Positions 1 through 5,576 of a stretch of 7,551 nucleotides of DNA are shown piece after piece. Position 1 is the stretch's first letter, and every line of letters begins with the position of its first letter. The notes under the pieces were generated by a model that was not told where the DNA came from, did no database searches, and worked only from the letters and a program-made list of their open reading frames with translations. Position numbers and translations under genes: made by a program. Source of the stretch: Chthoniobacter sp. (GTDB taxonomy: Bacteria > Verrucomicrobiota > Verrucomicrobiia > Chthoniobacterales > Chthoniobacteraceae); assembly GCA_025352865.1 (NCBI GenBank), contig JANXSB010000077.1:1-7551 (forward strand). Direction: 5' to 3'.

Positions 1-187
1 CGGCGATTTCCCGCGCGCGGGTCTGCCACGTCGTCACTTCAAAAATGGAGTAGAGCAGCCACAGCGCGCCGACGGCGGCGGGGACGAGGGCGATGAGCAT
101 GACGCGCTGGCGGAGGCGCTTTTCCTTGAGGTTGGCTTTGAAAAGCGACTGTTCGAGATCGGCGTTGGGTGTGTTCAGTGCGGCCAT
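1..187 (-). CDS. N-terminal part of a single-pass membrane protein, cut by the window edge
   Basis: I do not recognise this gene. The first 62 codons are visible, starting at the ATG whose complement is at 185-187. The N-terminal 28 or so residues are polar and charged (LFKANLKEKRLRQR), and a hydrophobic helix follows at about residues 29-47 (VMLIALVPAAVGALWLLYS). The basic stretch before the helix suggests that the N-terminus stays in the cytoplasm. After the helix the sequence turns polar (TTWQTRAREIA) and leaves the window, so the main domain is not seen. The start lies 20 nt downstream of the stop codon of the TIR gene on the same strand, so the two are probably co-transcribed. Only a weak GGA precedes the start. 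A membrane partner or substrate-binding module for the TIR protein is possible but is inference. The reading frame itself is well supported by its clean signal-anchor pattern. Confidence 0.72.
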   Translation of the reverse strand, partial: MAALNTPNADLEQSLFKANLKEKRLRQRVMLIALVPAAVGALWLLYSIFEVTTWQTRAREIA

Positions 188-207
188 AATTTCCGGGTGC
201 GTTTGGT

Positions 208-1023
208 TTATCCGACGAGTTCTTCCGCGCGGCGCACGAGCGGTTCGCGCTGGCGGCTGGGGAGCGTTTCATCCGCGAGGCCGCTGCGCGTGTAGCGCAT
301 GCCGATCAGCCCCTGGCCGAGAAATTCGCCGCGCGCACTCACGAGCTGCGCCTGGCAGGCGATGAACCCGGCAAAGCCCGCGACGAGCAGAAAATGCGTG
401 AGGCCCATCATCGCCATCGGCAGCGCAAGCAGCCCGAGGCCGAGAGCCCCGAGAAGCATCCAGCGCGCGAGGCGGCGGAGATCGAGAATGGTCTCGTGGC
501 GGGTCTGGATCGCGGCGTCGAGCGAGAGCAAAACGGGGGGCGTGGCCGCGGGCGGGCGCACGGGCAGCGGCCCGGCGGTGCCGAGATGCCGCGCGACCTG
601 GCGCGCGATCTCGGTCAGCTCGGCGTCGCGCTTTTCCAGACCGAGTCCGTCGAGCGCGGCATTGATGCCGTTGGCCGCGTCGAGATCGCGCAGCCCGGCG
701 AGCTCGAAGAGGCAATGGCTGGCGAGCACCCAGCAGATTTTCAGCCCGTTCTCGCGTTCAGTTTCGAGCAGGGCGGGAAGTTTCGCGCGCGTCACAAAAT
801 CCGATTCGAGAAAGATGTCGCTGACGATCATCATCGCGACCTTGCGGCTCCCGACCACGTCGGCGAGTTCCGTTTTCCAAGTGCCGCCGCCGCGCAGCCG
901 CCGCTCGTCCCACACGACGATGCCCTCGTTTCCGACCACGGGTTTGATCGCCGCATGGATGCGGTCGAACCATTTTTTTTCGGGAAAGCAGTAGGCGATG
1001 AAAATTCCAGTACGGTTCGACAT
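208..1023 (-). CDS. TIR-domain protein with two C-terminal membrane helices
   Basis: The product has 271 residues. Residues 5-107 fit a bacterial TIR (TIR_2-like) domain: a first strand GIFIAYC (6-12), KKWFDRI in the first helix, the strand and turn VVWDERRL (36-43), GGTWKTEL (46-53), VAMMIVSDIFLESDF (62-76), and LPALLE followed by the strand KICWVLAS. E52 lies in the helix after W49, near where NAD-cleaving TIR domains carry the catalytic glutamate; the exact alignment is unverified. Residues 150-163 form a proline-rich linker. Two hydrophobic segments follow at about 189-206 and 208-224, forming a hairpin, and then a charged tail. Bacterial TIR domains either hydrolyse or cyclise NAD+ or act as protein-interaction modules; which applies here is not shown. 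I chose the ATG at 1021-1023 because the TIR fold begins at once; an ATG 45 nt upstream would add residues unrelated to the fold. No clear Shine-Dalgarno site is visible. It is followed 20 nt later by another membrane-protein gene. Confidence 0.88.
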   Translation of the reverse strand: MSNRTGIFIAYCFPEKKWFDRIHAAIKPVVGNEGIVVWDERRLRGGGTWKTELADVVGSRKVAMMIVSDIFLESDFVTRAKLPALLETERENGLKICWVLASHCLFELAGLRDLDAANGINAALDGLGLEKRDAELTEIARQVARHLGTAGPLPVRPPAATPPVLLSLDAAIQTRHETILDLRRLARWMLLGALGLGLLALPMAMMGLTHFLLVAGFAGFIACQAQLVSARGEFLGQGLIGMRYTRSGLADETLPSRQREPLVRRAEELVG

Positions 1024-1131
1024 GGGCGTGAGCCGGACAAAGTGCCACCAACCCGCGGCGGACTTCAACCATCGGATTCAGGGCGTTTGCCAAGCCTGCC
1101 CGCGAGTTCGCGTTTGGGATTCGGACGCGCC

Positions 1132-1158
1132 CTTGTCTCGCGCGGAGCTTTCGACAAG
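1132..1158. promoter_or_regulatory. Inverted repeat in the divergent intergenic gap
   Basis: CTTGTC (1132-1137) and GACAAG (1153-1158) form a perfect 6-bp dyad with a 15-nt spacer. It lies in the 145-bp gap between the leftward TIR gene and the rightward secreted-protein gene, ending 10 nt before the latter's ATG. The position would suit an operator, but 6-bp arms can arise by chance, and I see no convincing -35/-10 pair for either direction. Confidence 0.25.
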
Positions 1159-1168
1159 ATTGCGCGTA

Positions 1169-2488
1169 ATGAAACCCTCGCTCGCTGCACTCGCGCTGGC
1201 TCTCGCGCTCCCGCTTTTCACGCCGCACGCCAGTGGCAATGGCGGCACATTCGTCAATACGTCGGTCGGGGCCACCGGCCATCTCGTGCCACAGCGGAAG
1301 AGCCGCATCGTGCTCGAAAGCGAACACCTCGCGGTCTCGCTCGATGGCGAAACGGCGGACGTCGATGTGCAATACCAGATCGCGAACCGGGGCGGCGCGG
1401 AAAGCGTGACCTACGGCTTTCCGATCGACACCCTGGGCTACGCAAGCTCCTCGAGAGACACAGGCGTGACGAACTATCACATCGAGGACGGCCACGAAGC
1501 GCTCGACGTGCGCAAGGTCATCCACGAGATGGCCAATACGGCGGGGTTCGGGATCGGTGCCGAGGTGGTGTTCGAAAAAGAACGCACCGTACGTGACTGG
1601 TATTTCAGCGATCTTCAGTTCGCGCGTGGCGGGCGCAAGACGCTTCGCGTGACCTATCGCCAGACCACGTTTGGCGCGAAGTCCGGCACCTCCAAATCAT
1701 TCCGCTGGTTCCGCTCGAAGAACACTTTCCGCTACACCTTTCGCCCGGCGCAGACGTGGGGCGATGGCCGCGTGCCCGCGCTGCGGATCGAACTCGATGT
1801 GCGCAACCTCCGCGCGAAGCAGGTGCCGCTCACCGTCGTCTCGCCGCCCGGCGCGGTGGAGCGCGACGGGGTGCTGGTGTGGGAGTTGAAAGATGTCGAT
1901 CTGAGCAAGATTCCCGATCTCGTGGTGAGCTACGATCTTGGATCATTCATGGAAGAGGAGGCAATTCGTCCGAAGCGGTTGGATCGGAAAATGATCAAAT
2001 CCATCCGCGCCTCCTCCACGCTACCGTCCGCGCCACACACGACTTACGGCGTGGAAAATCTGCTTGATGGCCGGAGCGACACCTCATGGATCGAGGGCCA
2101 GGACGGCCCCGGCAAAGGCGCGTGGATCGAAATTACGTTCAAGCCGGGCGCGATGATCAAAGGCATCGGCGTGCTCAACGGCTACGCGAAATCGCCCGTG
2201 GCGCTGGCGGAGAACGGGCATGTGCGCAAGCTGCGCGTTCATATTCCGGGTTGGGAGGAAGGTGAGATTTGGAAGGAGAAGGTGGAATTGAAACCACCGC
2301 AGCCGGCGTCGGCGCGAAAGGACTGGCGGGTTTCGGATTTGGATTGGGTTCTCGACTGCGGAGACGGTGCCGATGAAATCAAAAAAGTGCGTCTCACAAT
2401 CCTCGATGCGGTGCCGGGGACGAAATTTTCCGACACGGCGATCTCGGAGATTTTCATCTACGGCTGGAAGAAGAAGCAGAAGGAATGA
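1169..2488 (+). CDS. Secreted protein with C-terminal NADase-type glycan-binding (F5/8 type C-like) domain
   Basis: The product has 439 residues. It opens with a Sec signal peptide (MKPSLAALALALALPLFTPH, cleavage probably near A21-S22-G23). Residues about 45-260 look like a beta-rich domain resembling DUF4424-type proteins: ESEHLAVSL, ADVDVQYQIAN, VTYGFPID, KTLRVTYRQTTFG, NTFRYTFRPAQTW. Residues about 275-433 carry a discoidin-like fold: IRASSTLP, YGVENLLDGRSDTSWIEG, GAWIEITF, IKGIGVLNGYAKS, VRKLRVHI, VRLTILDAVPG, AISEIFIYG. This pattern matches the family named NADase-type glycan-binding, or NAD glycohydrolase translocation, domain. The name comes from the streptococcal toxin module; no NADase catalytic domain is visible here. 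A role in binding surface glycan or cell-envelope ligand outside the cytoplasm is inferred. The ATG at 1169 starts the signal peptide; upstream in-frame codons give non-signal sequence. No Shine-Dalgarno site precedes it. Its TGA overlaps the next ATG. Confidence 0.85.
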   Translation: MKPSLAALALALALPLFTPHASGNGGTFVNTSVGATGHLVPQRKSRIVLESEHLAVSLDGETADVDVQYQIANRGGAESVTYGFPIDTLGYASSSRDTGVTNYHIEDGHEALDVRKVIHEMANTAGFGIGAEVVFEKERTVRDWYFSDLQFARGGRKTLRVTYRQTTFGAKSGTSKSFRWFRSKNTFRYTFRPAQTWGDGRVPALRIELDVRNLRAKQVPLTVVSPPGAVERDGVLVWELKDVDLSKIPDLVVSYDLGSFMEEEAIRPKRLDRKMIKSIRASSTLPSAPHTTYGVENLLDGRSDTSWIEGQDGPGKGAWIEITFKPGAMIKGIGVLNGYAKSPVALAENGHVRKLRVHIPGWEEGEIWKEKVELKPPQPASARKDWRVSDLDWVLDCGDGADEIKKVRLTILDAVPGTKFSDTAISEIFIYGWKKKQKE

Positions 2489-3384
2489 CGCGCCTGCTCG
2501 CGCTCCTCGGCGGGCTCGTTTGCGCCAGCGGGAACGCCGCCGCGCCGCTGCTGCGAGGTGCGCTCGACGGCGGCCCGCCGCGCGCGGGTGCGGTATATTT
2601 TCTGCGCACGGGCGAAAGACTTGTCCTTTCGCGCCGAGACGCCGACGCGACGAAACCGGCGCGCTGGTTTCAAATCGCCCCCGAGCTGCGCGCCTACGAC
2701 AATCGGCCCGGCCCTCATCCGCGCCTCGACCCGATCCGCTATCGCCGCACACCGCTCAGCGATGCTCCCGTCGCGCGGATGGCGCTGTCCTTTTCCACAC
2801 CCGGCACGCGTTACTTTTGCGCGGGTGAAATCACGCCGGAGCGCTTTGCCACGGCGGAGCCGCTCCAGCACAGATACGCGGGGCAGGTGGTGCAGGTCGT
2901 CGTCCGTGCGGGCGACCACTACGCGGATTTTCTCGGCGAACTGCTCGGCACGCCGTTCATCATGGGGCCGGCGGTGCTGCCGGGCGGATGGCATCAGACG
3001 GACCAGCGCGTGGGCAGCGATTGCGCGGCTTTCGCCACCTACGGCCGGCGGCGCATGAGCGTGCCGGTGCCGTATGCGGGGCCGGTGGGCATCGTGCGGT
3101 TTCTGCGCCCGCTCGGCGGCGGGCCGCTCGCGCCGCCGGGGCCGGACGGCGTGTATCGCGATGCGCGCGGGCGGCGCATCCGCATCGGCGGCGACGCGCT
3201 GCGGCCCGGCGACATCGTGCATTTCGGCGCGCAGGTGGCCGTCTTTTCCGCCGACCGCGGCCAGCGCGGCGTGCTCGATGCCGACGATCTGCTTTTCCAA
3301 TCCTGGCGCACCACGCCCTACGTCACCCGCATCCGCGACGGCGGCTTCTTCGACCGGCCGATCCGCCTCTACCGCTGGAGGTGA
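2485..3384 (+). CDS. Secreted NlpC/P60-like protein, apparently missing the catalytic histidine
   Basis: The product has 299 residues. Residues 1-20 form a short Sec signal peptide with a likely signal peptidase I site after the alanines at 18-20; C13 does not sit in a good lipobox. Residues about 133-255 resemble an NlpC/P60 papain-like fold: the helix YADFLGELLGTPFIMGPA (146-163), the nucleophile motif GSDCAAF with C180, and RPGDIVHFG (240-248) followed by QVAVFSAD (250-257). In NlpC/P60 enzymes the equivalent position normally reads HVgiy with the catalytic histidine; here Q250 occupies it. H246 is four residues earlier and could compensate. The conserved-looking tail FQSWRTTPYV...RLYRWR (271-299) closes the domain. 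The family usually cuts peptidoglycan peptide bonds or hydrolyses amides. Here either an altered triad or a binding-only role is possible. Its ATG overlaps the upstream TGA (ATGA), so translation is probably coupled to the glycan-binding protein and both act outside the inner membrane. The N-terminal 130 residues match nothing I recognise. Confidence 0.78.
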   Translation: MTRLLALLGGLVCASGNAAAPLLRGALDGGPPRAGAVYFLRTGERLVLSRRDADATKPARWFQIAPELRAYDNRPGPHPRLDPIRYRRTPLSDAPVARMALSFSTPGTRYFCAGEITPERFATAEPLQHRYAGQVVQVVVRAGDHYADFLGELLGTPFIMGPAVLPGGWHQTDQRVGSDCAAFATYGRRRMSVPVPYAGPVGIVRFLRPLGGGPLAPPGPDGVYRDARGRRIRIGGDALRPGDIVHFGAQVAVFSADRGQRGVLDADDLLFQSWRTTPYVTRIRDGGFFDRPIRLYRWR

Positions 3385-3453
3385 AAAGCGCGGGTGGCGA
3401 AACTCGCTCCGCCGAACTCGCGCGCGAACAGTTCCCGCTTGTCGCACGCGAAC

Positions 3454-3486
3454 GGAAAGGGTGGAACTTTGCGCACCGTCCTTTCC
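3454..3486 (+). promoter_or_regulatory. Hairpin abutting the lyase start codon
   Basis: GGAAAGG (3454-3460) pairs with CCTTTCC (3480-3486). The pairing continues inward through two G-T wobbles and two G-C pairs (3461-3464 with 3476-3479), leaving an 11-nt loop. The 3' arm ends directly before the ATG at 3487, and the purine-rich 5' arm is the only Shine-Dalgarno-like sequence near this start. In mRNA this would lock up the ribosome-binding region. Regulation is inferred; the pairing is seen directly. Confidence 0.45.
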
Positions 3487-4401
3487 ATGAAAACCACCTT
3501 CACCACCGCCGACCTGCACGCGTCCGTCGTCGCCGTTCCACCGCTTTGTCGCGGCGCGGATTTGAAAATGGACGCCGCAGAGAATGCGCGGCTCATCCGC
3601 CACATCGAGGCGGGCGGCGTCTCGACGCTGCTCTACGGGGGAAATGCGAATTTTTACAACATCGCGCTCTCGGAATACGCCGCCGTGCTCGACCAGCTCG
3701 AAGCCGTCGCCGCGCCGGAGACGTGGATCGTGCCGAGCGTCGGCCCGTACTTCGGCACGATGATGGATCAGGCGGCGATCCTCGCGCAGCGGAAATTTCC
3801 GACAGCGATGGTGCTGCCGACGATCACGGTCAGCTCGCCGGAGGGTGTGCGCGTGGCGGTGATGCGCTTTGTGGAAAAGGCTGGCATCCCCGCGGTGCTC
3901 TACGTGAAGGACGAGAAATACGTGACCGTGGAAGTGGTGAAGGCGCTCGTGAAAGCGGGCGTGATTTCGTGGATCAAATACGCCGTCGTGCGCGAAAATC
4001 CCGCGGCCGATCCGCTGCTCCGCGCGATCGTGGACAGCGTCGATCCCGCGCTCGTCGTCAGCGGCATCGGCGAGCAGCCGGCGAGCACGCACTGGCGGGA
4101 CTTTGGCGTGCGCGCTTTCACCTCCGGCTGCGTGTGCGTGGCTCCGCGCCGATCGCAGGAAATGCTCGCCGCTCTGCGCGCGGGCGACTTCGCGGAAGCG
4201 GAAAAAATCCGCGAGCGGTTCAACTCCCTCGAAGCCCTGCGCAACGCGCACGGGCCGATCCCCGTGCTGCACCACGCGGTCGCTCTCGCGGGCATCGCCA
4301 GCACCGGCCCGGCGCTTCCGCTGATGGCGGACCTCGGGGAGGAGTTGCGCGACGGGATTCTCCCCGCAGCCACGGCTTTGCTCGGCTGGAATGGGGAGTA
4401 G
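3487..4401 (+). CDS. Dihydrodipicolinate synthase (DHDPS/NAL)-superfamily lyase, substrate unknown
   Basis: The product has 304 residues, the normal length for a DHDPS/N-acetylneuraminate lyase TIM barrel. Residues matching the subfamily are GGVSTLLYGGNANFYN (43-58), VPSVGPYFGTMMDQA (82-96), PTAMVLP (105-111), PAVLYVKDEKY (135-145), WIKYAVVR (162-169), SGIGEQPA (192-199), FTSGCVCVAP (211-220) and LHHAVALAGIASTGP (261-275). K164 is the likely Schiff-base lysine on strand 6, and Y139 the strand-5 tyrosine. The usual GTTGE pyruvate-binding motif is replaced by YGGNAN, which I believe is typical of this uncharacterised branch, so a dapA assignment would be wrong. Such enzymes make or break a C-C bond next to a pyruvate-like keto acid in the cytoplasm. 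The ATG at 3487 is chosen because homology begins there. An in-frame GTG at 3394 has GGAGGTGA 10-17 nt ahead but would add 31 unrelated residues. It lies 102 nt after the upstream gene and is followed by a terminator-like hairpin. Confidence 0.87.
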   Translation: MKTTFTTADLHASVVAVPPLCRGADLKMDAAENARLIRHIEAGGVSTLLYGGNANFYNIALSEYAAVLDQLEAVAAPETWIVPSVGPYFGTMMDQAAILAQRKFPTAMVLPTITVSSPEGVRVAVMRFVEKAGIPAVLYVKDEKYVTVEVVKALVKAGVISWIKYAVVRENPAADPLLRAIVDSVDPALVVSGIGEQPASTHWRDFGVRAFTSGCVCVAPRRSQEMLAALRAGDFAEAEKIRERFNSLEALRNAHGPIPVLHHAVALAGIASTGPALPLMADLGEELRDGILPAATALLGWNGE

Positions 4402-4407
4402 GCGCGG

Positions 4408-4434
4408 CGGCTGGGTGTTGAAGACACCCCGCCG
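4408..4434 (+). terminator. Terminator-like hairpin after the lyase gene
   Basis: The inner stem is GGGTGT (4413-4418) with ACACCC (4424-4429) around the 5-nt loop TGAAG. The outer stem is CGGC (4408-4411) with GCCG (4431-4434), separated from the inner stem by one T-C mismatch. It starts 7 nt after the lyase stop codon. Only a short T-rich stretch (ATTTGAATT) follows rather than a solid U-run, so it may be a weak intrinsic terminator or simply a 3' mRNA end-stabilising hairpin. It marks the boundary before the secretion operon. Confidence 0.5.
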
Positions 4435-4565
4435 GATTTGAATTGACCCACCCGCGCGTTACTTTTTCTCGCGCCGCGAACCGGGCGTGCGATATGACCT
4501 GCGGCACTCCCGTTTCCCCCCACGCCCACGCTTTTCAAAAAACCCCAAACCGGAACTAAAAAACT
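4435..4565 (+). promoter_or_regulatory. Leader region of the WXG100/FtsK operon
   Basis: This 131-nt stretch has no gene and must hold the promoter if the operon is transcribed separately. I found no convincing sigma70 pair: TTGACC at 4443-4448 has no -10 at the right distance, and TATGAC at 4493-4498 has no -35. The last 30 nt are A-rich and low in G, ending in CTAAAAAACT just before the ATG, with only a weak GGA 11-13 nt upstream of the start. An unstructured A-rich leader in place of a Shine-Dalgarno site is a plausible reading. Confidence 0.3.
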
Positions 4566-4838
4566 ATGGCCCAAGCAATCATGGATCCCGAGGAGGTGCG
4601 GCGCTTCGCGAAGGAGCTGAAGCGTTTCAACGAGGATGTACAGAACAAGGCGGGCTCGCTCCAGGCGCGCTTCGCGGCACTCGGCAGCTCGTGGCAGGAC
4701 CAGGAGGCGGACAAGTTTGCCGAGGAGTTTGTGACCACGATGAAGGTGCTGAAAAAATTCATGGAGGTGGCGGACAAGCACACGCCCTACCTGCTGCGGA
4801 AGGCGCAGCGCATCGAGGAATACCTGACCCAGCGCTGA
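4566..4838 (+). CDS. WXG100-like small secretion protein (W-x-D variant)
   Basis: The product has 90 residues, close to the roughly 100 of WXG100/ESAT-6 proteins. It is built as a helical hairpin: helix 1 at about 7-38 (PEEVRRFAKELKRFNEDVQNKAGSL...), a turn at 39-45 (LGSSWQD), and helix 2 at about 46-88. The turn tryptophan W43 is present, but the W-x-G glycine is replaced by D45, and the helix-2 start DKFAEEF (49-55) matches the conserved phenylalanine/acid pattern of the family. No signal peptide is present, as expected. The C-terminal YxxxD/E export signal of ESX substrates is not obvious. WXG100 proteins are exported as dimers by FtsK/EssC-type ATPases or act as chaperone-like parts of the machine. 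It is the first gene of an operon that also encodes such an ATPase. A pure sequence search could miss it because of the W-x-D change; the context makes the call much stronger. Confidence 0.85.
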   Translation: MAQAIMDPEEVRRFAKELKRFNEDVQNKAGSLQARFAALGSSWQDQEADKFAEEFVTTMKVLKKFMEVADKHTPYLLRKAQRIEEYLTQR

Positions 4839-4842
4839 GGCA

Positions 4843-5367
4843 ATGACGAACCAGGTCCGAGTCACCTCGATCGACGCGCTGGAGGCGCTGCGCTCGGCCC
4901 TGATTATTTTTCTGACCAAGGCGCGGCGCTCGCTCGACGACACCGGCGACGAAGTGCGCCGGACGCGGATGTGGCTCCAGCACGACATGCGGTTTCATTG
5001 GGAGGGCCAGGTGCGCCAGCGGCAAAAAAAACTCGGCCAGGCCGAGCAGGAGCTGCTCAGCGCGAAGCTCTCCGGCCTGCGCGACAACCTCGTGGTGCAG
5101 CAAAACGCGGTGCGCAAAGCCAAGGCGGAGCTCGTCGCGGCGGAGGAAAAACTGCGCAACGTGAAGCGCTGGAACCGCGATTTTGAAAGCGCGTCCGCAC
5201 CGCTCGTGAAGCGGCTCGAAGGGCTGCGGCAGTATCTCGATTTCGAGCTGCCAAACGCCATCACCTACCTCGTGCAGGCCCAGCGCACGCTCGACGCCTA
5301 CACCGAAGGCCCGGCACCCGAGGCCGTCGCGGTGGCTCCGCCGACAGACAATCCATCCACTTTATGA
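4843..5367 (+). CDS. Soluble coiled-coil protein of the T7SS-like operon
   Basis: The product has 174 residues and no signal peptide or membrane helix. It is almost all predicted helix: about 6-40 (SIDALEALRSALIIFLTKAR...), a Trp-rich section at 43-54 (MWLQHDMRFHWE), and a long charged coiled coil at about 55-112 with heptad-like L/A spacing (QKKLGQAEQELLSAKL, AVRKAKAELVAAEEKL). A further helical part runs from about 113 to 153 (FESASAPLVKRLEGLRQYLDFELPNAITYL). The last 20 residues are a Pro/Ala/Val-rich flexible tail. I cannot name a characterised homologue. The start is 4 nt after the WXG100-like stop, and the end overlaps the next ATG. Placed between two W-x-D proteins and before the motor ATPase, it could be an LXG-like stalk, a chaperone, or an adaptor linking substrate to ATPase; this is inferred from context only. 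The W-centred motif around residues 44-53 hints at a second packing core. Confidence 0.8.
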   Translation: MTNQVRVTSIDALEALRSALIIFLTKARRSLDDTGDEVRRTRMWLQHDMRFHWEGQVRQRQKKLGQAEQELLSAKLSGLRDNLVVQQNAVRKAKAELVAAEEKLRNVKRWNRDFESASAPLVKRLEGLRQYLDFELPNAITYLVQAQRTLDAYTEGPAPEAVAVAPPTDNPSTL

Positions 5368-5576
5368 GCACCCAAGGCAGCGCTGCGAATCTCGGCGGCG
5401 CATACAAAGAACTCGCGATGCGCTGGCAGGAAACCAGGTCGCACTGGCACGACGTGAAGAGCGTGGAATTCGAACGGAACTATCTCGAAAAACTGCCCAA
5501 CGACGTGGGCCGCGCGTCGAGTGTGATGGACGAAATCGGCAAGCTGCTGCAGAAGGTGAGGCACGACTGTGAGTGA
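5364..5576 (+). CDS. Small second W-x-D (WXG-like) helical protein
   Basis: The product has 70 residues and no signal peptide. The layout is a helix at about 9-27 (NLGGAYKELAMRWQETRSH), W28-H29-D30, then a helix starting with the FE pair at 36-37 (VKSVEFERNYLEKL), and a final helix (VMDEIGKLLQKVRHD). The block SHWHDVKSVEFERNYLEKL parallels SSWQDQEADKFAEEFVTTM in the 90-aa protein: the same W-x-D, the same spacing to F-E, and an aromatic residue at a similar place. I therefore read it as a shortened, divergent WXG100 relative, perhaps the heterodimer partner of the first. Its ATG overlaps the upstream TGA by 4 nt, and its own end overlaps the downstream GTG by 8 nt, which argues strongly that it is real and co-translated. 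Standard annotation could well call it hypothetical or miss it. Confidence 0.75.
   Translation: MSTQGSAANLGGAYKELAMRWQETRSHWHDVKSVEFERNYLEKLPNDVGRASSVMDEIGKLLQKVRHDCE

Noticed and set aside
1132..1160. Possible sigma70 promoter (TTGTCT, then 17 nt, then AAGATT) before the secreted-protein gene
   Set aside because: The -10 matches the consensus at only three of six positions, and it lies too near the start codon. Not strong enough to call.
998..1168. N-terminal extension of the secreted protein from the ATG at 998
   Set aside because: It would overlap the start of the TIR gene and place 57 unrelated residues before a textbook signal peptide that starts at 1169.
394..1596. 400-codon plus-strand frame opposite the TIR gene and into the secreted-protein gene
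   Set aside because: It has no motifs and overlaps two well-supported genes in other frames.
2485..2545. Lipoprotein signal with C13 as the lipidated cysteine
   Set aside because: The residues before the cysteine read G-L-V, so the small residue needed just before it is missing. An ordinary signal peptide with cleavage after the alanines at 18-20 fits better.
2458..4275. 605-codon open frame on the minus strand opposite the NlpC-like and lyase genes
   Set aside because: Its composition is His/Arg/Ala-rich and low complexity. The plus strand holds two proteins with family motifs across the same span.
2988..4421. 477-codon plus-strand frame across the NlpC-like and lyase genes
   Set aside because: It is Arg/Ala-rich with no domain and conflicts with two real genes. 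It is a GC-bias shadow.
4487..4846. 119-codon frame overlapping the WXG100-like gene
   Set aside because: It is Gly/Arg-rich shadow sequence in a different frame, while the 90-aa frame shows the helical hairpin and W-x-D motif.
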